This document shows positions 42,050 through 53,574 of a stretch of 64,000 nucleotides of DNA, one piece after another; the first letter of the stretch is position 1; the number at the start of each line of letters is the position of its first letter. The stretch comes from Nonomuraea aurantiaca (lineage in GTDB: Bacteria; Actinomycetota; Actinomycetes; Streptosporangiales; Streptosporangiaceae): contig NZ_JAIWNB010000009.1 of the NCBI RefSeq assembly GCF_020215705.1, positions 248,001-312,000 of the forward strand, read 5' to 3'. A program made the position numbers and the translations under genes. The notes beneath the pieces were generated by a model, which was given only the letters and a program-made list of their open reading frames with translations, was not told the origin of the DNA and made no database searches.

Positions 42050-43336
42050 GTGTCCACGTTGACGATCTTCAGCTCCCTGCCCGCCCAGGCCACCGAGGCG
42101 CCGGCCGCCGAGCGCGCCCGTCCGATCCCCGCCGTGCTGGGCGCCGATCTGGAAGTGCCGGTCAAGGGCGGCAGGCTGGTGACGTACGCCAACCTCGACT
42201 ACGCGGCGAGCGCCCCCTGTCTGGAGCCGGTCAGTGCGGCCGTCACCGCCGCGCTCCCGGCCTACTCCAGCGTGCACCGCGGCGCGGGCTACGCCTCCCA
42301 GCTCACCACCGCCCGCTACGAGCAGGCCCGCCACACGGTCAGAGCCTTCGTCGGCGCCCGCCCCGACGACGCCGTGATCTTCACCCGCAACACCACCGAC
42401 GCGACGAACCTGCTGGCCCGCTGCCTGCCCGAGGGCACGACCGCGGTCGTCTTCGACACCGAGCACCACGCCTCGCTGCTGCCCTGGAAGCAGTCCGTAC
42501 GGCTGGCGCCGCCCGCCTTCCCCGGCGAAGCCGTCCGCGCGGCCGACGAGGCGCTGGCCGGGATCGACGGCCCCAAGCTGCTCGTGGTCACCGCCGCCTC
42601 GAACGTCACCGGCGAGCTCTGGCCGATCGCCGCCCTGGCGCACATCGCGCACCGCCACGGCGCCCGGATCCTCGTGGACGCCGCCCAGCTGGTGCCGCAC
42701 CGGCGGCTCAACCTGACCGCGCTCGACCTCGACTACGTCGCCTTCTCCGGGCACAAGCTCTACGCGCCTTTCGGGGCCGGAGTGCTGGTCGGCCGCCGTG
42801 ACTGGCTCTCGGCCGGCGAGCCGTACCTCAAGGGCGGCGGCGCCGTGCGCTCCGTCGACGAGGACATCGAGTGGCACGAGGACGCCGAACCGCGTCACGA
42901 GGCGGGCACCCCGAACGTGCTGGGCGCCATCGCCGTGGCCGCCGCCTGCGACGCGCTCAGCGCGACCGGCTGGACCGCGCTGGTGCGCGAGGAGGAGCGG
43001 CTCATCACCCGGCTCCGGTCCGGACTGGCCGCGATCGAGGGCGTGCGCGAGCTGTCGCTCTGGGGGCCGGACCAGCCGCGCGTGGGCATCGTCTCGTTCG
43101 TCGTGGACGGGCACTCGGCGCGCGAGGTGGCCGAGGTGCTGTCGGGCGAGTACGGGATCGGGGTGCGTGACGGCAAGTTCTGCGCGCACCCGTTCGTCCG
43201 GCACCTGCTCGGCACCGCGGACGGCGGCTGCGAGGACGACACGGCGTCCGCGGTCCGCGCCTCGATCGGCATCGGCACCACGGAGGAGCATGTGGACCGC
43301 CTCATCGAGGCGCTCCGCGACCTCGCCGCCCGCTGA
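42050..43336 (+). CDS. Class V aminotransferase, cysteine-desulfurase-like
   Basis: A 428-residue PLP enzyme. The PLP Lys lies in AFSGHKLYAPFGAGVLVG. AASNVTGELWPI and LVDAAQLVPHR form the cofactor site. GVRDGKFCAHPFVRHLLG holds a Cys at the place of the active Cys of CsdA/SufS. The N terminus (VTYANLDYAASAPCLEPV) is also SufS-like. It may take sulfur from cysteine or cleave another sulfur amino acid; control by SAM-IV supports a sulfur role. GTG 42050 follows AGGAGG; the longer frame reads through the riboswitch and is wrong. Its stop lies in the first unit of a 36-bp repeat. Confidence 0.85.
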   Translation: MSTLTIFSSLPAQATEAPAAERARPIPAVLGADLEVPVKGGRLVTYANLDYAASAPCLEPVSAAVTAALPAYSSVHRGAGYASQLTTARYEQARHTVRAFVGARPDDAVIFTRNTTDATNLLARCLPEGTTAVVFDTEHHASLLPWKQSVRLAPPAFPGEAVRAADEALAGIDGPKLLVVTAASNVTGELWPIAALAHIAHRHGARILVDAAQLVPHRRLNLTALDLDYVAFSGHKLYAPFGAGVLVGRRDWLSAGEPYLKGGGAVRSVDEDIEWHEDAEPRHEAGTPNVLGAIAVAAACDALSATGWTALVREEERLITRLRSGLAAIEGVRELSLWGPDQPRVGIVSFVVDGHSAREVAEVLSGEYGIGVRDGKFCAHPFVRHLLGTADGGCEDDTASAVRASIGIGTTEEHVDRLIEALRDLAAR

Positions 43337-43440
43337 GGTCAAGCGACGGCGAACGTCCACGCGACGCGCTGAGGTCACGCGACGGCGAACGTCCGCGCGA
43401 CGCGCTGAGGTCAAGCGCTCGGCGAGCGTCCGCGTGACGG
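43331..43440. repeat. 36-bp repeat across two convergent stop codons
   Basis: Three units, starting CGCTGAGGTCA at 43331, 43367 and 43403, repeat at exactly 36 bases. The aminotransferase TGA (43334-43336) lies in the first, and the DoxX-family TGA (43411-43413, minus strand) in the third. The GAGGTCAAG that encodes one stop is present in each unit. Confidence 0.9.
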
Positions 43441-44010
43441 CTCGTCGGCGATGATCTCGTCGATGTTCCGCATGTCACCGTCCCGGGCGGCCGGTTGCAC
43501 CGGCCTGGGAGCGGTGTCCGACTCGGATGGTGCCTCCGGCCTGATGGAGGTGGCCGGAGCGTGGCCGGCGAGATCCTGCTCGGCCGCGCGACGCTCGGCG
43601 CGCCGCCGGTAGCTGCCGTGCAGGATGCCGTCGATGCCGATCCGGCCGCCGCCCACCGCCACGAGCAGCAGGCAGGCCACTGCCAGCGCACCGGCGAGTT
43701 CCCAGCCGCCGTTCTGCACGAAGACGCCATGGGCGCCGTGGACGAAGATGATCGCGCCCAGCATGTCGACCACCAGCCCGAGGGCCGCCAGCCGGACCAG
43801 CAAGCCGATGATGAGCAGGACCCCTCCGATGGTCTCGACGAGGATGGCGAACCCGGCCGAGAGCTGCGGCAGCGGTATTCCCATGTGGTTGAAGGCGGCG
43901 GCCGTGACCGGCACCCCGATCTGCATCTTCTGCCACCCGTGGGTCACGAAGATCACGCCGATCGCCACCCGCGAGATCAGGGCAGCAAGATCGAAAAGAA
44001 TTCTTTGCAC
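43411..44010 (-). CDS. DoxX-family membrane protein
   Basis: A 199-residue protein with four membrane helices (ALISRVAIGVIFVTHGWQKM, LSAGFAILVETIGGVLLIIG and two more) and a 70-residue charged cytoplasmic tail. The DoxX pattern THGWQKM is clear. In mycobacteria a DoxX protein works with SodA and a thiosulfate sulfurtransferase in redox balance; no such partner is here. GTG 44010 has GGGGGGAG upstream. Its terminal codons lie inside the 36-bp repeat. Confidence 0.82.
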   Translation of the reverse strand: MQRILFDLAALISRVAIGVIFVTHGWQKMQIGVPVTAAAFNHMGIPLPQLSAGFAILVETIGGVLLIIGLLVRLAALGLVVDMLGAIIFVHGAHGVFVQNGGWELAGALAVACLLLVAVGGGRIGIDGILHGSYRRRAERRAAEQDLAGHAPATSIRPEAPSESDTAPRPVQPAARDGDMRNIDEIIADEPSRGRSPSA

Positions 44011-44130
44011 GGTTTTCTCCCCCCGTTCCAGGTGTTCCTCCCCTGCCCGATAGGCGGAATGCACCGTTTTAGGGTTCCTTGACCCCTTCCTGTGCTGGAT
44101 CACCACGACTGCCGGTGGCAGCATTGCCAT

Positions 44131-45276
44131 ATGACGGAACGCGTGGTCGGGATCGGCGTCGGGGCGAAAGAGCTGGCCACCGAGGACATGATCCTCAACA
44201 TCGGCCCACAGCACCCGTCGACGCACGGGGTGCTCAGGCTGCGGCTCACCCTCGACGGCGAGCGCATCGCCACGGCCGAGCCGATCATCGGCTACATGCA
44301 CCGGGGCGCGGAGAAGCTGTTCGAGGTCCGCGACTACCGGCAGATCATCATGCTGGCCAACCGGCACGACTGGCTGGCGGGGTTCGCCAACGAGCTGGGC
44401 GTGGTCCTGGCCGCCGAGCGCATGCTGGGCATGGAGGTGCCGATCCGGGCCGTGTGGGCGCGCACGCTGCTGGCCGAGCTCAACCGGGTGCTGAGCCACC
44501 TGATGTTCCTCGGCTCGTACCCGCTGGAGCTGGGCGCGATCACCCCCATCTTCTACGCCTTCAACGAGCGCGAGCGTATCCAGGCCGTGATGGAGGAGAT
44601 CTCCGGCGGCCGGATGCACTACATGTTCAACCGGGTCGGCGGGCTGAAGGAGGACCTGCCGTACGGCTGGCTGGACCGGGTTTCGGAGACCGTCGCCGAG
44701 ACCCGGCGCCGCGTGCCCGACATCGAGAACCTGATCCTGAACAACGAGATCTTCCTGGCCCGTACCAAGGGCGTCGGTGTCCTGTCCCGCGAGCAGATCC
44801 TGCAGTACGGCGTGAGCGGCCCCATCGCCCGTGCCTCCGGTGTCGACCTCGACCTGCGGCGCGACCAGCCGTACCTGGCCTATCCCGAGCTGCCGGTGAA
44901 GGTGGTCACGCGCGGCGCGGGCGACTGCCACGCCCGCTTCGAGATCCTGCTCGACCAGCTCAGGGTCTCGCTTGACCTGACCGACGCGTGCGTCGAACGG
45001 CTGCGCTCGCTGCCGCCGGGTCCCATCAACCAGCGGCTGCCCAAGGTCCTGAAGGTGCCGGAGGGCCACACGTACGCCTGGACCGAGAACCCGCTCGGCA
45101 TCAACGGCTACTACCTCGTGTCCAAGGGGGACAAGACTCCATGGCGGCTCAAGCTGCGCTCCGCGTCTTACAGCAACATCCAGGTGCTCAGGGAGATGCT
45201 GCCGGGGCACCTGGTGGCGGACATGGTGGCGATCCTCGGCTCGATGTTCTTCGTCGTGGGTGACATCGACAAGTGA
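44131..45276 (+). CDS. nuoD: Orphan NuoD-like NADH-quinone oxidoreductase subunit D
   Basis: A 381-residue protein with the complex I 49-kDa subunit motifs [50 protein letters not shown] and [17 protein letters not shown]. It would face the quinone site in complex I. No other nuo gene flanks it, and it is somewhat shorter than the usual NuoD (about 420-440), so it is a second copy for an alternative or partial complex. ATG 44131 is clear. Its TGA overlaps the start of an acyltransferase gene. Confidence 0.85.
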   Translation: MTERVVGIGVGAKELATEDMILNIGPQHPSTHGVLRLRLTLDGERIATAEPIIGYMHRGAEKLFEVRDYRQIIMLANRHDWLAGFANELGVVLAAERMLGMEVPIRAVWARTLLAELNRVLSHLMFLGSYPLELGAITPIFYAFNERERIQAVMEEISGGRMHYMFNRVGGLKEDLPYGWLDRVSETVAETRRRVPDIENLILNNEIFLARTKGVGVLSREQILQYGVSGPIARASGVDLDLRRDQPYLAYPELPVKVVTRGAGDCHARFEILLDQLRVSLDLTDACVERLRSLPPGPINQRLPKVLKVPEGHTYAWTENPLGINGYYLVSKGDKTPWRLKLRSASYSNIQVLREMLPGHLVADMVAILGSMFFVVGDIDK

Positions 45277-46379
45277 CCGGCGTCGCGACTCCGCAGCGGG
45301 ACAAATATGTCGACTGGCTGCGCGCTCTCAGTCTGATCGTGGTGGTGGTGTGGCACTGGGCGTTCACCATCCTGCAGTGGAAACCCGAGGGTCCCGAACC
45401 GACCAGCCCGCTCGGCTTCACCTCGGGGCTGTGGATACTCACCTGGCTGCTTCAGGTGCTGCCGCTCTTCTTCTACGTCGGCGGCCACGTCCACCTGCTG
45501 TCGTGGAGCCGCGCCCAGGCCCGCGGCACCGGCATCGGCCGGTTCGTCTGGCGGCGCATCCGCGCGCTGGCCGCCCCCGCGCTCGTGCTGGTGGGCGTGT
45601 GGGTCACCATCGGCGCGGTCGTGACCTGGGTGTTCCACGTCGAGTGGATGTGGCGGGTGGTGCTGCTCGTGCTCAGCCCGCTCTGGTTCCTCGGCGTCTA
45701 CCTGGTGCTGATCGCGCTGCTGCCCGTGGCGTTGTGGCTGCACCGCCACTACGACGTGCTGGCGCTCATCTGGCTGGGCGGCGCCGCCCTGGTGATCGAC
45801 GTGGTCCGCTTCCGGTACGGCATCGAGTGGGTCGGCTGGCTGAACATGATCATCGTCTGGGGGCTGGCCCACGAGGCCGGCTTCTTCTACGACCGGATCG
45901 TCATCCTGCCCAGGCGCTATGACGTCGGGGTCCTGTGGACCGGGCTGTTCGCCCTGTTCGGCCTGGTCTACTCAGGCATCTACCCGGGCTCGATGGTCGG
46001 GGTGCCCGGTGACAAGTGGTCGAACATGGCGCCGCCCACCTTCGTCATCGTGGCGCTGCTGCTGTTCCAGATCGGCCTGGTGGAGGTGCTGCGGCCGTCG
46101 ATGGAGCGCGTCCTGGAGAAGCCCGGGTGGCGCCGGGTCAACGGCACCATCAACCGCTACGCGCTGCCGCTGTTCCTCTTCCACACCACGGGCATGGCGA
46201 TCGCGCTGGGGCTGCTGTGGTGGTTCTTCGGCACGCTCGGCGGCGAGGTGCCACCGGACCTCAGATGGTGGCTGGAACGCCCGCTCGCCATCCTGGGCCC
46301 GCTGGTCTGCACCCTCCCGGTCATCTACCTCTTCGGCCGCAAGCGGGCTCCTGCCGAACAAGTGCCGGACAAGAGTTGA
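45273..46379 (+). CDS. Acyltransferase-3 family membrane protein
   Basis: A 368-residue protein with about ten membrane helices. The N-terminal pattern [21 protein letters not shown] places the catalytic His of acyltransferase-3 (OafA/NodX type) in helix 1. [17 protein letters not shown] helix 2 and [17 protein letters not shown] follow. It transfers acyl groups to sugars or lipids at the membrane. It is translationally coupled to nuoD (GTGA), an unusual pairing. Acceptor unknown. Confidence 0.82.
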   Translation: MTGVATPQRDKYVDWLRALSLIVVVVWHWAFTILQWKPEGPEPTSPLGFTSGLWILTWLLQVLPLFFYVGGHVHLLSWSRAQARGTGIGRFVWRRIRALAAPALVLVGVWVTIGAVVTWVFHVEWMWRVVLLVLSPLWFLGVYLVLIALLPVALWLHRHYDVLALIWLGGAALVIDVVRFRYGIEWVGWLNMIIVWGLAHEAGFFYDRIVILPRRYDVGVLWTGLFALFGLVYSGIYPGSMVGVPGDKWSNMAPPTFVIVALLLFQIGLVEVLRPSMERVLEKPGWRRVNGTINRYALPLFLFHTTGMAIALGLLWWFFGTLGGEVPPDLRWWLERPLAILGPLVCTLPVIYLFGRKRAPAEQVPDKS

Positions 46380-46465
46380 CCATGGCCGCCGGCTTGAGGC
46401 CATGACGGCCGACATCGGGTTCCTGGCTACTGCGGAAGCGAACGCCTGGTGATTCGCGGCGCCAT

Positions 46466-46921
46466 CTACCTGGGCCGCTGATCCTCCGGGTCCTTAGGGA
46501 TGCGGCAGGCGTGCTCCAGGAAGAGGGCGGCGCAGATCAGCACCACGAACGCCAGCAGCGAGCCCACCGCGATGAAGAACTCGAACCGCGGCGTCTCCCT
46601 GGTGAACAGCTGGACCGTGTGCAGGACGAACCCACCGAAGATGCCCGCGAACACCGCACCCACGTAAGCCGACGCCTTGCCCAGCGCCGCGAGCCGGGCC
46701 ACCGCCAGAGGCTCGACCGGCTTGGTGTCAGGTTTGCGGTCGATCCGGGCCTTCGTCACCCAGCCGCTGTAGGCCTCCCCGAGGGCCAGCAGCAGGACGG
46801 TGGGGATGGCGGTCCACGGCACGATGGGCAGGTCGGCGTAGAACTCCCTGACCACCATCCAGGCGATCAACGCCACGACGACGACGATGCCGACCAGCAG
46901 GCCGGGGCGAGTGGGCCTCAA
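46466..46921 (-). CDS. DUF3180 membrane protein
   Basis: A 151-residue protein with four membrane helices (LLVGIVVVVALIAWMVVREF, WTAIPTVLLLALGEAYSGW and two more). It matches DUF3180, which in actinobacteria almost always follows folK. Its TTG start at 46921 overlaps the folK TGA (TTGA), which is why a rare start is accepted. Function unknown; the folate link is positional only. Confidence 0.85.
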   Translation of the reverse strand: MRPTRPGLLVGIVVVVALIAWMVVREFYADLPIVPWTAIPTVLLLALGEAYSGWVTKARIDRKPDTKPVEPLAVARLAALGKASAYVGAVFAGIFGGFVLHTVQLFTRETPRFEFFIAVGSLLAFVVLICAALFLEHACRIPKDPEDQRPR

Positions 46922-47421
46922 TCCGGACTCTGGAGCTTGAGGTCCGCACGCAGCCGTACGCCGCTCTGGTCGAGGTCCGTGAGCAGGTCGGCGACCTGAC
47001 CCTGGCCGGGCAGCACGCCGTCGGGGTCCACGTCCGCCCACGGGACCAGGACGAAGGCCCGCTCGTGCGCGAGCGGGTGCGGCAGCGTCAGGTCGGGGTC
47101 GTCGGAGACCGTGTCACCCACGACGATCAGGTCGATGTCGAGCGTGCGCGGGCCCCAGCGTTCCTTGCGCTCCCGCCCGAAGGCGTTCTCGACGCCCTGC
47201 GCCCGCTCCAGCAGCGCCTGCGGCTGGAGCGTGGTCTCGGCGAGGACGATCGCGTTGAGGTAGGGGCGCTGCCCGGCGGGACCGCCGACCGGGTCGGTCT
47301 CATAGACGGGCGAGCTCGCAACGAACTCCAGCCCTGGCGCGTCGAACAGCGTGTCGATGGCGTCCTGCAACGTCTGGAAGCGCCGCCCGAGATTGCTACC
47401 GAGAGACAGTACGACGTTCAC
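46918..47421 (-). CDS. folK: 2-amino-4-hydroxy-6-hydroxymethyldihydropteridine pyrophosphokinase
   Basis: A 167-residue kinase. SLGSNLGRRFQTLQDAID opens it, ETDPVGGPAGQRPYLNAIV and RKERWGPRTLDIDLIVVGD are the pterin and ATP sites, and DPDLTLPHPLAHERAFVLVP is the C-terminal loop. It transfers pyrophosphate from ATP to the pterin for DHPS. It follows folB by about 25 bases and overlaps DUF3180. Confidence 0.95.
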   Translation of the reverse strand: MNVVLSLGSNLGRRFQTLQDAIDTLFDAPGLEFVASSPVYETDPVGGPAGQRPYLNAIVLAETTLQPQALLERAQGVENAFGRERKERWGPRTLDIDLIVVGDTVSDDPDLTLPHPLAHERAFVLVPWADVDPDGVLPGQGQVADLLTDLDQSGVRLRADLKLQSPD

Positions 47422-47446
47422 GTGCTACTCCCCTCGCTCACCACGT

Positions 47447-47812
47447 TCATTCGCGACTCCGTTGGATGGTGACGATCACGTCGTCGAACGGCAGCGGGAT
47501 CGGTGCCGCGGGCTTGTGCACACTCACCTCGACCGACTCCACCAGGCCGGCGGCCAGGCACACGTCGGCGAGGCGCTGCGCGAGCGTCTCGATCAGCTCG
47601 ACCGGCTCGCCTTCCACGACGGCGACCAGCGCCTGGGCGAGCTCTCCGTAGTGGACCGTCTTGCCGAGGTCGTCGGAGGCGGCGGCGGGGGCGGTGTCGA
47701 GGAACAGCGTCGCGTCGACCACGAACTCCTGCCCCAGCTCACGCTCGGCCGCCAGCACACCGTGCCGGCCCCGGGCCCGCAGGCCCTTCAGCGCGATGCG
47801 GTCAGACCTCAA
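47447..47812 (-). CDS. folB: Dihydroneopterin aldolase
   Basis: A 121-residue enzyme with RIALKGLRARGRHGVLAAER, the substrate Glu in ELGQEFVVDATLFLD, VHYGELAQAL and PVELIETLAQRLADVCL. It cleaves dihydroneopterin to the hydroxymethyl pterin. The TTG at 47812, overlapping the end of the NTF2-like gene, is the only start that gives the right N terminus. The longer frame upstream reads across the neighbour. It is fourth in the folE-folP-NTF2-folB-folK order. Confidence 0.92.
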   Translation of the reverse strand: MRSDRIALKGLRARGRHGVLAAERELGQEFVVDATLFLDTAPAAASDDLGKTVHYGELAQALVAVVEGEPVELIETLAQRLADVCLAAGLVESVEVSVHKPAAPIPLPFDDVIVTIQRSRE

Positions 47813-48245
47813 GCTCGCCTTCCTCCTCGTCGTCGTCACCCTGGAGCACCGGCGAACCGTGGTGCATCCACAGCCGCCAGCCCTGCGCCGTGCGCACGTA
47901 GACGTTACTGGCCACCACCTTGCCGGCGGCGAAGCTGGACTCGCCCTCCTCGCCGGCGGTGAGGATGTTCTCGACGCAGGTGAGCACGGCCACGTCACCC
48001 AGCACGGTGGTGTTGACGTCGGTCAGCACGAACTGGATGTAGGTGGTGTTGGCCATGATGAGCGCCCAGGAGCGCAGCACCTCGGAGCGCCCCGAGAGCA
48101 GGGTCCAGCCCGGGTGTACGCAGCTGACCTGCTCGTCGGCGGAGTCCTCCGCCCAGATCTCGGTCATCTTGTCGAGGTTGGCGTCCTCGATCGCGAGATA
48201 GAAGTCCTGGTTGACCGTCTCGATCGCGGCGGTGTCGACACTCAT
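47802..48245 (-). CDS. SnoaL/NTF2-like protein in the folate operon
   Basis: A 147-residue cone-shaped NTF2-fold protein (VNQDFYLAIEDANLDKMTEI, SCVHPGWTLLSGRSEVL, YVRTAQGWRLWMHHGSPVL). It carries acid and basic groups in its pocket but no known catalytic set. It overlaps folP (ATGA) at its start and folB at its end, so it is made with the folate enzymes. NTF2-like genes at this point occur widely in Streptomyces and relatives. A pterin-binding or turnover role is a guess. Confidence 0.8.
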   Translation of the reverse strand: MSVDTAAIETVNQDFYLAIEDANLDKMTEIWAEDSADEQVSCVHPGWTLLSGRSEVLRSWALIMANTTYIQFVLTDVNTTVLGDVAVLTCVENILTAGEEGESSFAAGKVVASNVYVRTAQGWRLWMHHGSPVLQGDDDEEEGELEV

Positions 48246-49081
48246 GTGTTGGCTCCGGGTCTCTTCCATGCGGCGGCCACGCGCACGGCATCGGCATTGG
48301 GACCTACTTCGTGCACTCGTACGCACCAGGCGCCGGCGTGCGCGGCCAGCGCCGTCACGGCCACCGTGGCGTCGTCACTGCCGCTGAACGGGCGCGGCGT
48401 GCCGTCGGCGTCGGCCAGCAGCCGCCCCAGGAACCGCTTGCGCGAGGCCCCGATCAGCAGCGGATAGCCGAGCTCGGCCAGCTCCCCCATTCCGGCGAGC
48501 AGCTCCCAGTTGTGCGCGGGGTTCTTCGCGAAGCCCAGCCCGGGGTCGAGCACGATCTGCTTCTCGGACACGCCCTCGGCCAGCACCAGGCCGACCCGCT
48601 TGGCGAGCTCCTCGCGCACCTCGGTCACGACGTCGTCGTAGACGGCCCGGCGGTCCATGTCATGGCTGTGGCCGCGCCAGTGCATCACCACGTAGTCGAC
48701 GCCGGTGGCGGCCACCACGCGCGGCATCTCGGGATCGGCCAGGCCGCCGCTCACGTCGTTGACCAGCCTCGCCCCCGCCTCCACCGCCGCCTTGGCGACC
48801 TCGGCCCGCATGGTGTCGACGCTGACCGCCACTCCCTCGGCGCTGAGCGCCCTGATCACCGGCACGACGCGGGCCAGCTCCTCGTCGAGCGGCACTCTGG
48901 CGGCGCCGGGGCGGGTGGACTCGCCGCCCACGTCGACGATGTCGGCCCCCTCACCGACCAGCTCCAGCCCGTGCCGGATCGCGGCCGCCTCGTCGAACCA
49001 CAGGCCCCCGTCGGAGAACGAGTCCGGCGTGACATTGACCACGCCCATGACGAGGCACCGCGCCTCTGCTCCGACAACCAT
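48242..49081 (-). CDS. folP: Dihydropteroate synthase
   Basis: A 279-residue TIM-barrel enzyme. CLVMGVVNVTPDSFSDGG is the first pterin signature and DIVDVGGESTRPGA the second, and the sulfonamide loop and later PGLGFAKNPAHNWELL are present. It condenses pABA with the pterin pyrophosphate. The last codons overlap the NTF2-like gene. A gap of 134 bases containing a repeat separates it from folE. Confidence 0.95.
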   Translation of the reverse strand: MVVGAEARCLVMGVVNVTPDSFSDGGLWFDEAAAIRHGLELVGEGADIVDVGGESTRPGAARVPLDEELARVVPVIRALSAEGVAVSVDTMRAEVAKAAVEAGARLVNDVSGGLADPEMPRVVAATGVDYVVMHWRGHSHDMDRRAVYDDVVTEVREELAKRVGLVLAEGVSEKQIVLDPGLGFAKNPAHNWELLAGMGELAELGYPLLIGASRKRFLGRLLADADGTPRPFSGSDDATVAVTALAAHAGAWCVRVHEVGPNADAVRVAAAWKRPGANT

Positions 49082-49172
49082 GCCCCAAGCCTAGGCGGTC
49101 GTGGTTGATGGGGTCTGTGGAGGGTGCCCACACGCAAATAACAATCCGATCAGTGCCATAGGCTCGCTGACG

Positions 49173-49239
49173 GGTGCTTATCGGTGCAGGGTCAGCGCCA
49201 TAGGCCCACTGGTGCTTATCGGTGCAGGATCAGCGCCAT
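49173..49239. repeat. 38-bp repeat duplicating the folE 3' end
   Basis: The 29 bases that hold the last codons and TAA of folE (49211-49239) occur again with one change at 49173-49201. A partial third copy of CAGTGCCATAGG lies at 49151. The period is 38 bases. So a second copy of the gene's tail lies immediately downstream of it. Confidence 0.92.
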
Positions 49240-49790
49240 CGCCTCGGCGCGGGTCTTGTCGCTCGTACGGAAATCGCCGCGCACCGCCGAGGTCACCGTC
49301 TTCGCGCCCGGCTTGCGGACGCCGCGCATGGTCATGCAGAGGTGCTCGCACTCCACCACCACGATCACCCCGCGCGGCTCCAGCACGCGCATCAGCGCGT
49401 CGGCGATCTGCGAGGTCATCCGCTCCTGCACCTGCGGGCGGCGGGCGAAGACGTCCACCAGGCGGGCCAGCTTGGACAGCCCGGTCACCTGGCCGCGCTC
49501 GTTGGGGATGTAGCCCACGTGGGCCACCCCGTGGAAGGGCACCAGGTGGTGCTCGCAGGTGGAGTAGACCTCGATGTCCCTGACAAGGACCATCTCGTCG
49601 TGGTCGACGTCGAAGACCTTGTTGAGCACGTCCTCCGGCGTCTGTCCGAGGCCGGAGAACTGCTCGGCGTAGGCCCGGGCCACCCGCGAGGGGGTGTCGA
49701 GCAGGCCGTCACGGTCGGGATCCTCGCCGATGGCGTAGAGGATCTCGCGGACGGCCTTCTCGATCCGGCCCAGGTCTACGTCTTGCGAAC

Positions 49791-49794
<4 letters not shown>
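49216..49794 (-). CDS. folE: GTP cyclohydrolase I
   Basis: A 192-residue enzyme that opens GTP to dihydroneopterin triphosphate. The zinc ligands are in [13 protein letters not shown] and [11 protein letters not shown], and [20 protein letters not shown] starts the helical part. GTG 49794 overlaps the ftsH TGA (GTGA), giving the conserved [12 protein letters not shown] opening; the longer frame is rejected. Its 3' end is duplicated just downstream (49173-49201). Confidence 0.95.
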
Positions 49795-51788
<1,994 letters not shown>

Positions 51789-52013
51789 CCGATGCGGAAC
51801 CCCTTGCGGGCCCGTCCCTTCCTGACCATGGCCTGGAACCCCGGGAATTCCCGGGGCCGCGGCATCCGACGCCGCGACTTCTGACTACCCGAAGGGGACG
51901 CTTGGTCACCCTCCCGGAGTCAGAAGGTACACCGGGTAAGCGAGCGGAGGGACCGCCCGCTACACCGGTCTTGCCCTACCAACGTACGTCAGGTGGCGCG
52001 GTGTTCCCGGCGG

Positions 52014-52565
52014 CTACTTGTAAACATGGGGAGCCAAGGTGCCGATGAAGGGGAGATTGCGGTAACGCTCCGCGTAGTCGAGCCCGTAGCCGATGACGAA
52101 CTCGTTGGGGATGTCGAAGCCGACGTACTTCACGTCGATCGGCACCTTGACCGCGTCGGGCTTGCGCAGCGCGGCGCAGATCTCCAGCGAGGCCGGGTTG
52201 CGCGACTTGAGGTTTTCCAGCAGCCAGTGGAGGGTCAGCCCCGAGTCGATGATGTCCTCGACGATCAGCACGTGGCGGCCCATGATGTCGGTGTCGAGGT
52301 CCTTCAGCACCCGCACGACGCCGGACGACTTGGTGCCCGCGCCATAGGACGACACGGCCATCCAGTCCATCTGGACGGGCACGTGCAACGCCCTGGCCAG
52401 GTCGGCCATCACCATGACCGCGCCCTTCAGCACGCCCACGAGCAGGAGCTCCGTGCCCGCGTAGTCGGCGTCGATCCGCCCGGCAAGCTCTTTGACCTTG
52501 GCCTGGAGCTCGTCCTGAGGAATCAGGACTTTCTCGAGGTCCTTGCCCATATCGGCAGCATCCAC
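52014..52565 (-). CDS. hpt: Hypoxanthine phosphoribosyltransferase
   Basis: A 183-residue purine salvage enzyme. The PRPP loop [18 protein letters not shown] carries the acidic pair, [17 protein letters not shown] is the N-terminal motif, and [15 protein letters not shown] opens the fold. It makes IMP and GMP from hypoxanthine and guanine. It lies 10 bases after tilS and before ftsH, a highly conserved order. Confidence 0.95.
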   Translation of the reverse strand: MDAADMGKDLEKVLIPQDELQAKVKELAGRIDADYAGTELLLVGVLKGAVMVMADLARALHVPVQMDWMAVSSYGAGTKSSGVVRVLKDLDTDIMGRHVLIVEDIIDSGLTLHWLLENLKSRNPASLEICAALRKPDAVKVPIDVKYVGFDIPNEFVIGYGLDYAERYRNLPFIGTLAPHVYK

Positions 52566-52575
52566 CTGTGGTTCC

Positions 52576-53568
52576 TTACGGGATGGGACTGATGGCGAGT
52601 ATCAGGGTGTCATACCGCCGCACAGCGGCCAGACCCCCGGGTAGATCCACGGCCTTCTGCCCGCGCCACGCCGTGATGAGCCGGTCGACGGCACGCACGT
52701 GCGTCGCGGAGAGGGCTCCGGACGGCGTTCCCGCCGCGATGGCCGCCCGCCGCAGGACCCGCCGCCTGACGGCGCCTGGGAGGCGTTCCAGCTCGGGTAC
52801 GGACAGCGTCACCGAACCGGTGATATCGCTTAGAGCGCAATTCTGATAGGCCGTGTCGGCCCATTCGTCAAGGGCGTCGGCGTCGTCCCGGGCGAGATCG
52901 GCGGTCCTGGCGAGCGCCTCGGCCACGCCGGGCCCCAGCTCCGACTCCAGCAGCGGGAGGACCCTGGTCCGTACCCGGACGCGGGTGTAGCGGGGATCCT
53001 CGTTGTGCGGATCGTCCCAAGGGCTCAGGCCGAGCGCCGCGCACGCGGCGACGGTGGTGGCACGGGAGAGGGACAGCAGCGGCCTGCGGTAGCGGCCGGT
53101 CACCGGGGCCATGCCGGACAGCGATCTGAGCCCGCTCCCCCTGGCCAATCCGAGCAGCACGGTCTCGGCCTGGTCGTCCCTGGTGTGGCCGAGCAGCACG
53201 GTCGCGGCCTGGAGCCGGTCGGCCGCCTCGGCGAGCGCGGCGTAGCGGGCGTCTCGGGCCGCCGCCTCCGGGCCGCCGGACGTACCGACATCGACGGTGA
53301 GGATCTCGGCATGGTCCAGGCCCAGGGCCGGGGCCAGCGCGGCCACCGTCTCGGCGCGTGCCGCGGAGCCCTCCTGGAGCTGGTGGTCCACCGTCAGCAG
53401 CCCGGCCTTCAGGCCCGCGCGCGGCGCGACGAAGCCGAGCGCGGCGGCGAGTGCGAGGGAGTCGGCTCCCCCGCTGCACGCCGCCAGCACGAGCGCGCCG
53501 TCACCGACGTCGGCCAGCGCCTCCCGGACGGCCCTTCGGACGTCGGCGACGGCCGGGTGCGGGCCCAT
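52576..53568 (-). CDS. tilS: tRNA(Ile)-lysidine synthetase
   Basis: A 330-residue PP-loop ATPase. The motif [19 protein letters not shown] binds [23 protein letters not shown] and [18 protein letters not shown] are family signatures, and the C-terminal substrate domain is the short type. It adds lysine to C34 of the tRNA that reads AUA. It follows the metalloprotease by 6 bases, so translation is probably coupled. Confidence 0.94.
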   Translation of the reverse strand: MGPHPAVADVRRAVREALADVGDGALVLAACSGGADSLALAAALGFVAPRAGLKAGLLTVDHQLQEGSAARAETVAALAPALGLDHAEILTVDVGTSGGPEAAARDARYAALAEAADRLQAATVLLGHTRDDQAETVLLGLARGSGLRSLSGMAPVTGRYRRPLLSLSRATTVAACAALGLSPWDDPHNEDPRYTRVRVRTRVLPLLESELGPGVAEALARTADLARDDADALDEWADTAYQNCALSDITGSVTLSVPELERLPGAVRRRVLRRAAIAAGTPSGALSATHVRAVDRLITAWRGQKAVDLPGGLAAVRRYDTLILAISPIP

Positions 53569-53574
53569 GACGAG

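Noticed and set aside
43411-45210. A 599-residue minus-strand ORF
   Set aside because: Only the last 199 residues (DoxX) are real; the rest is antisense to nuoD.
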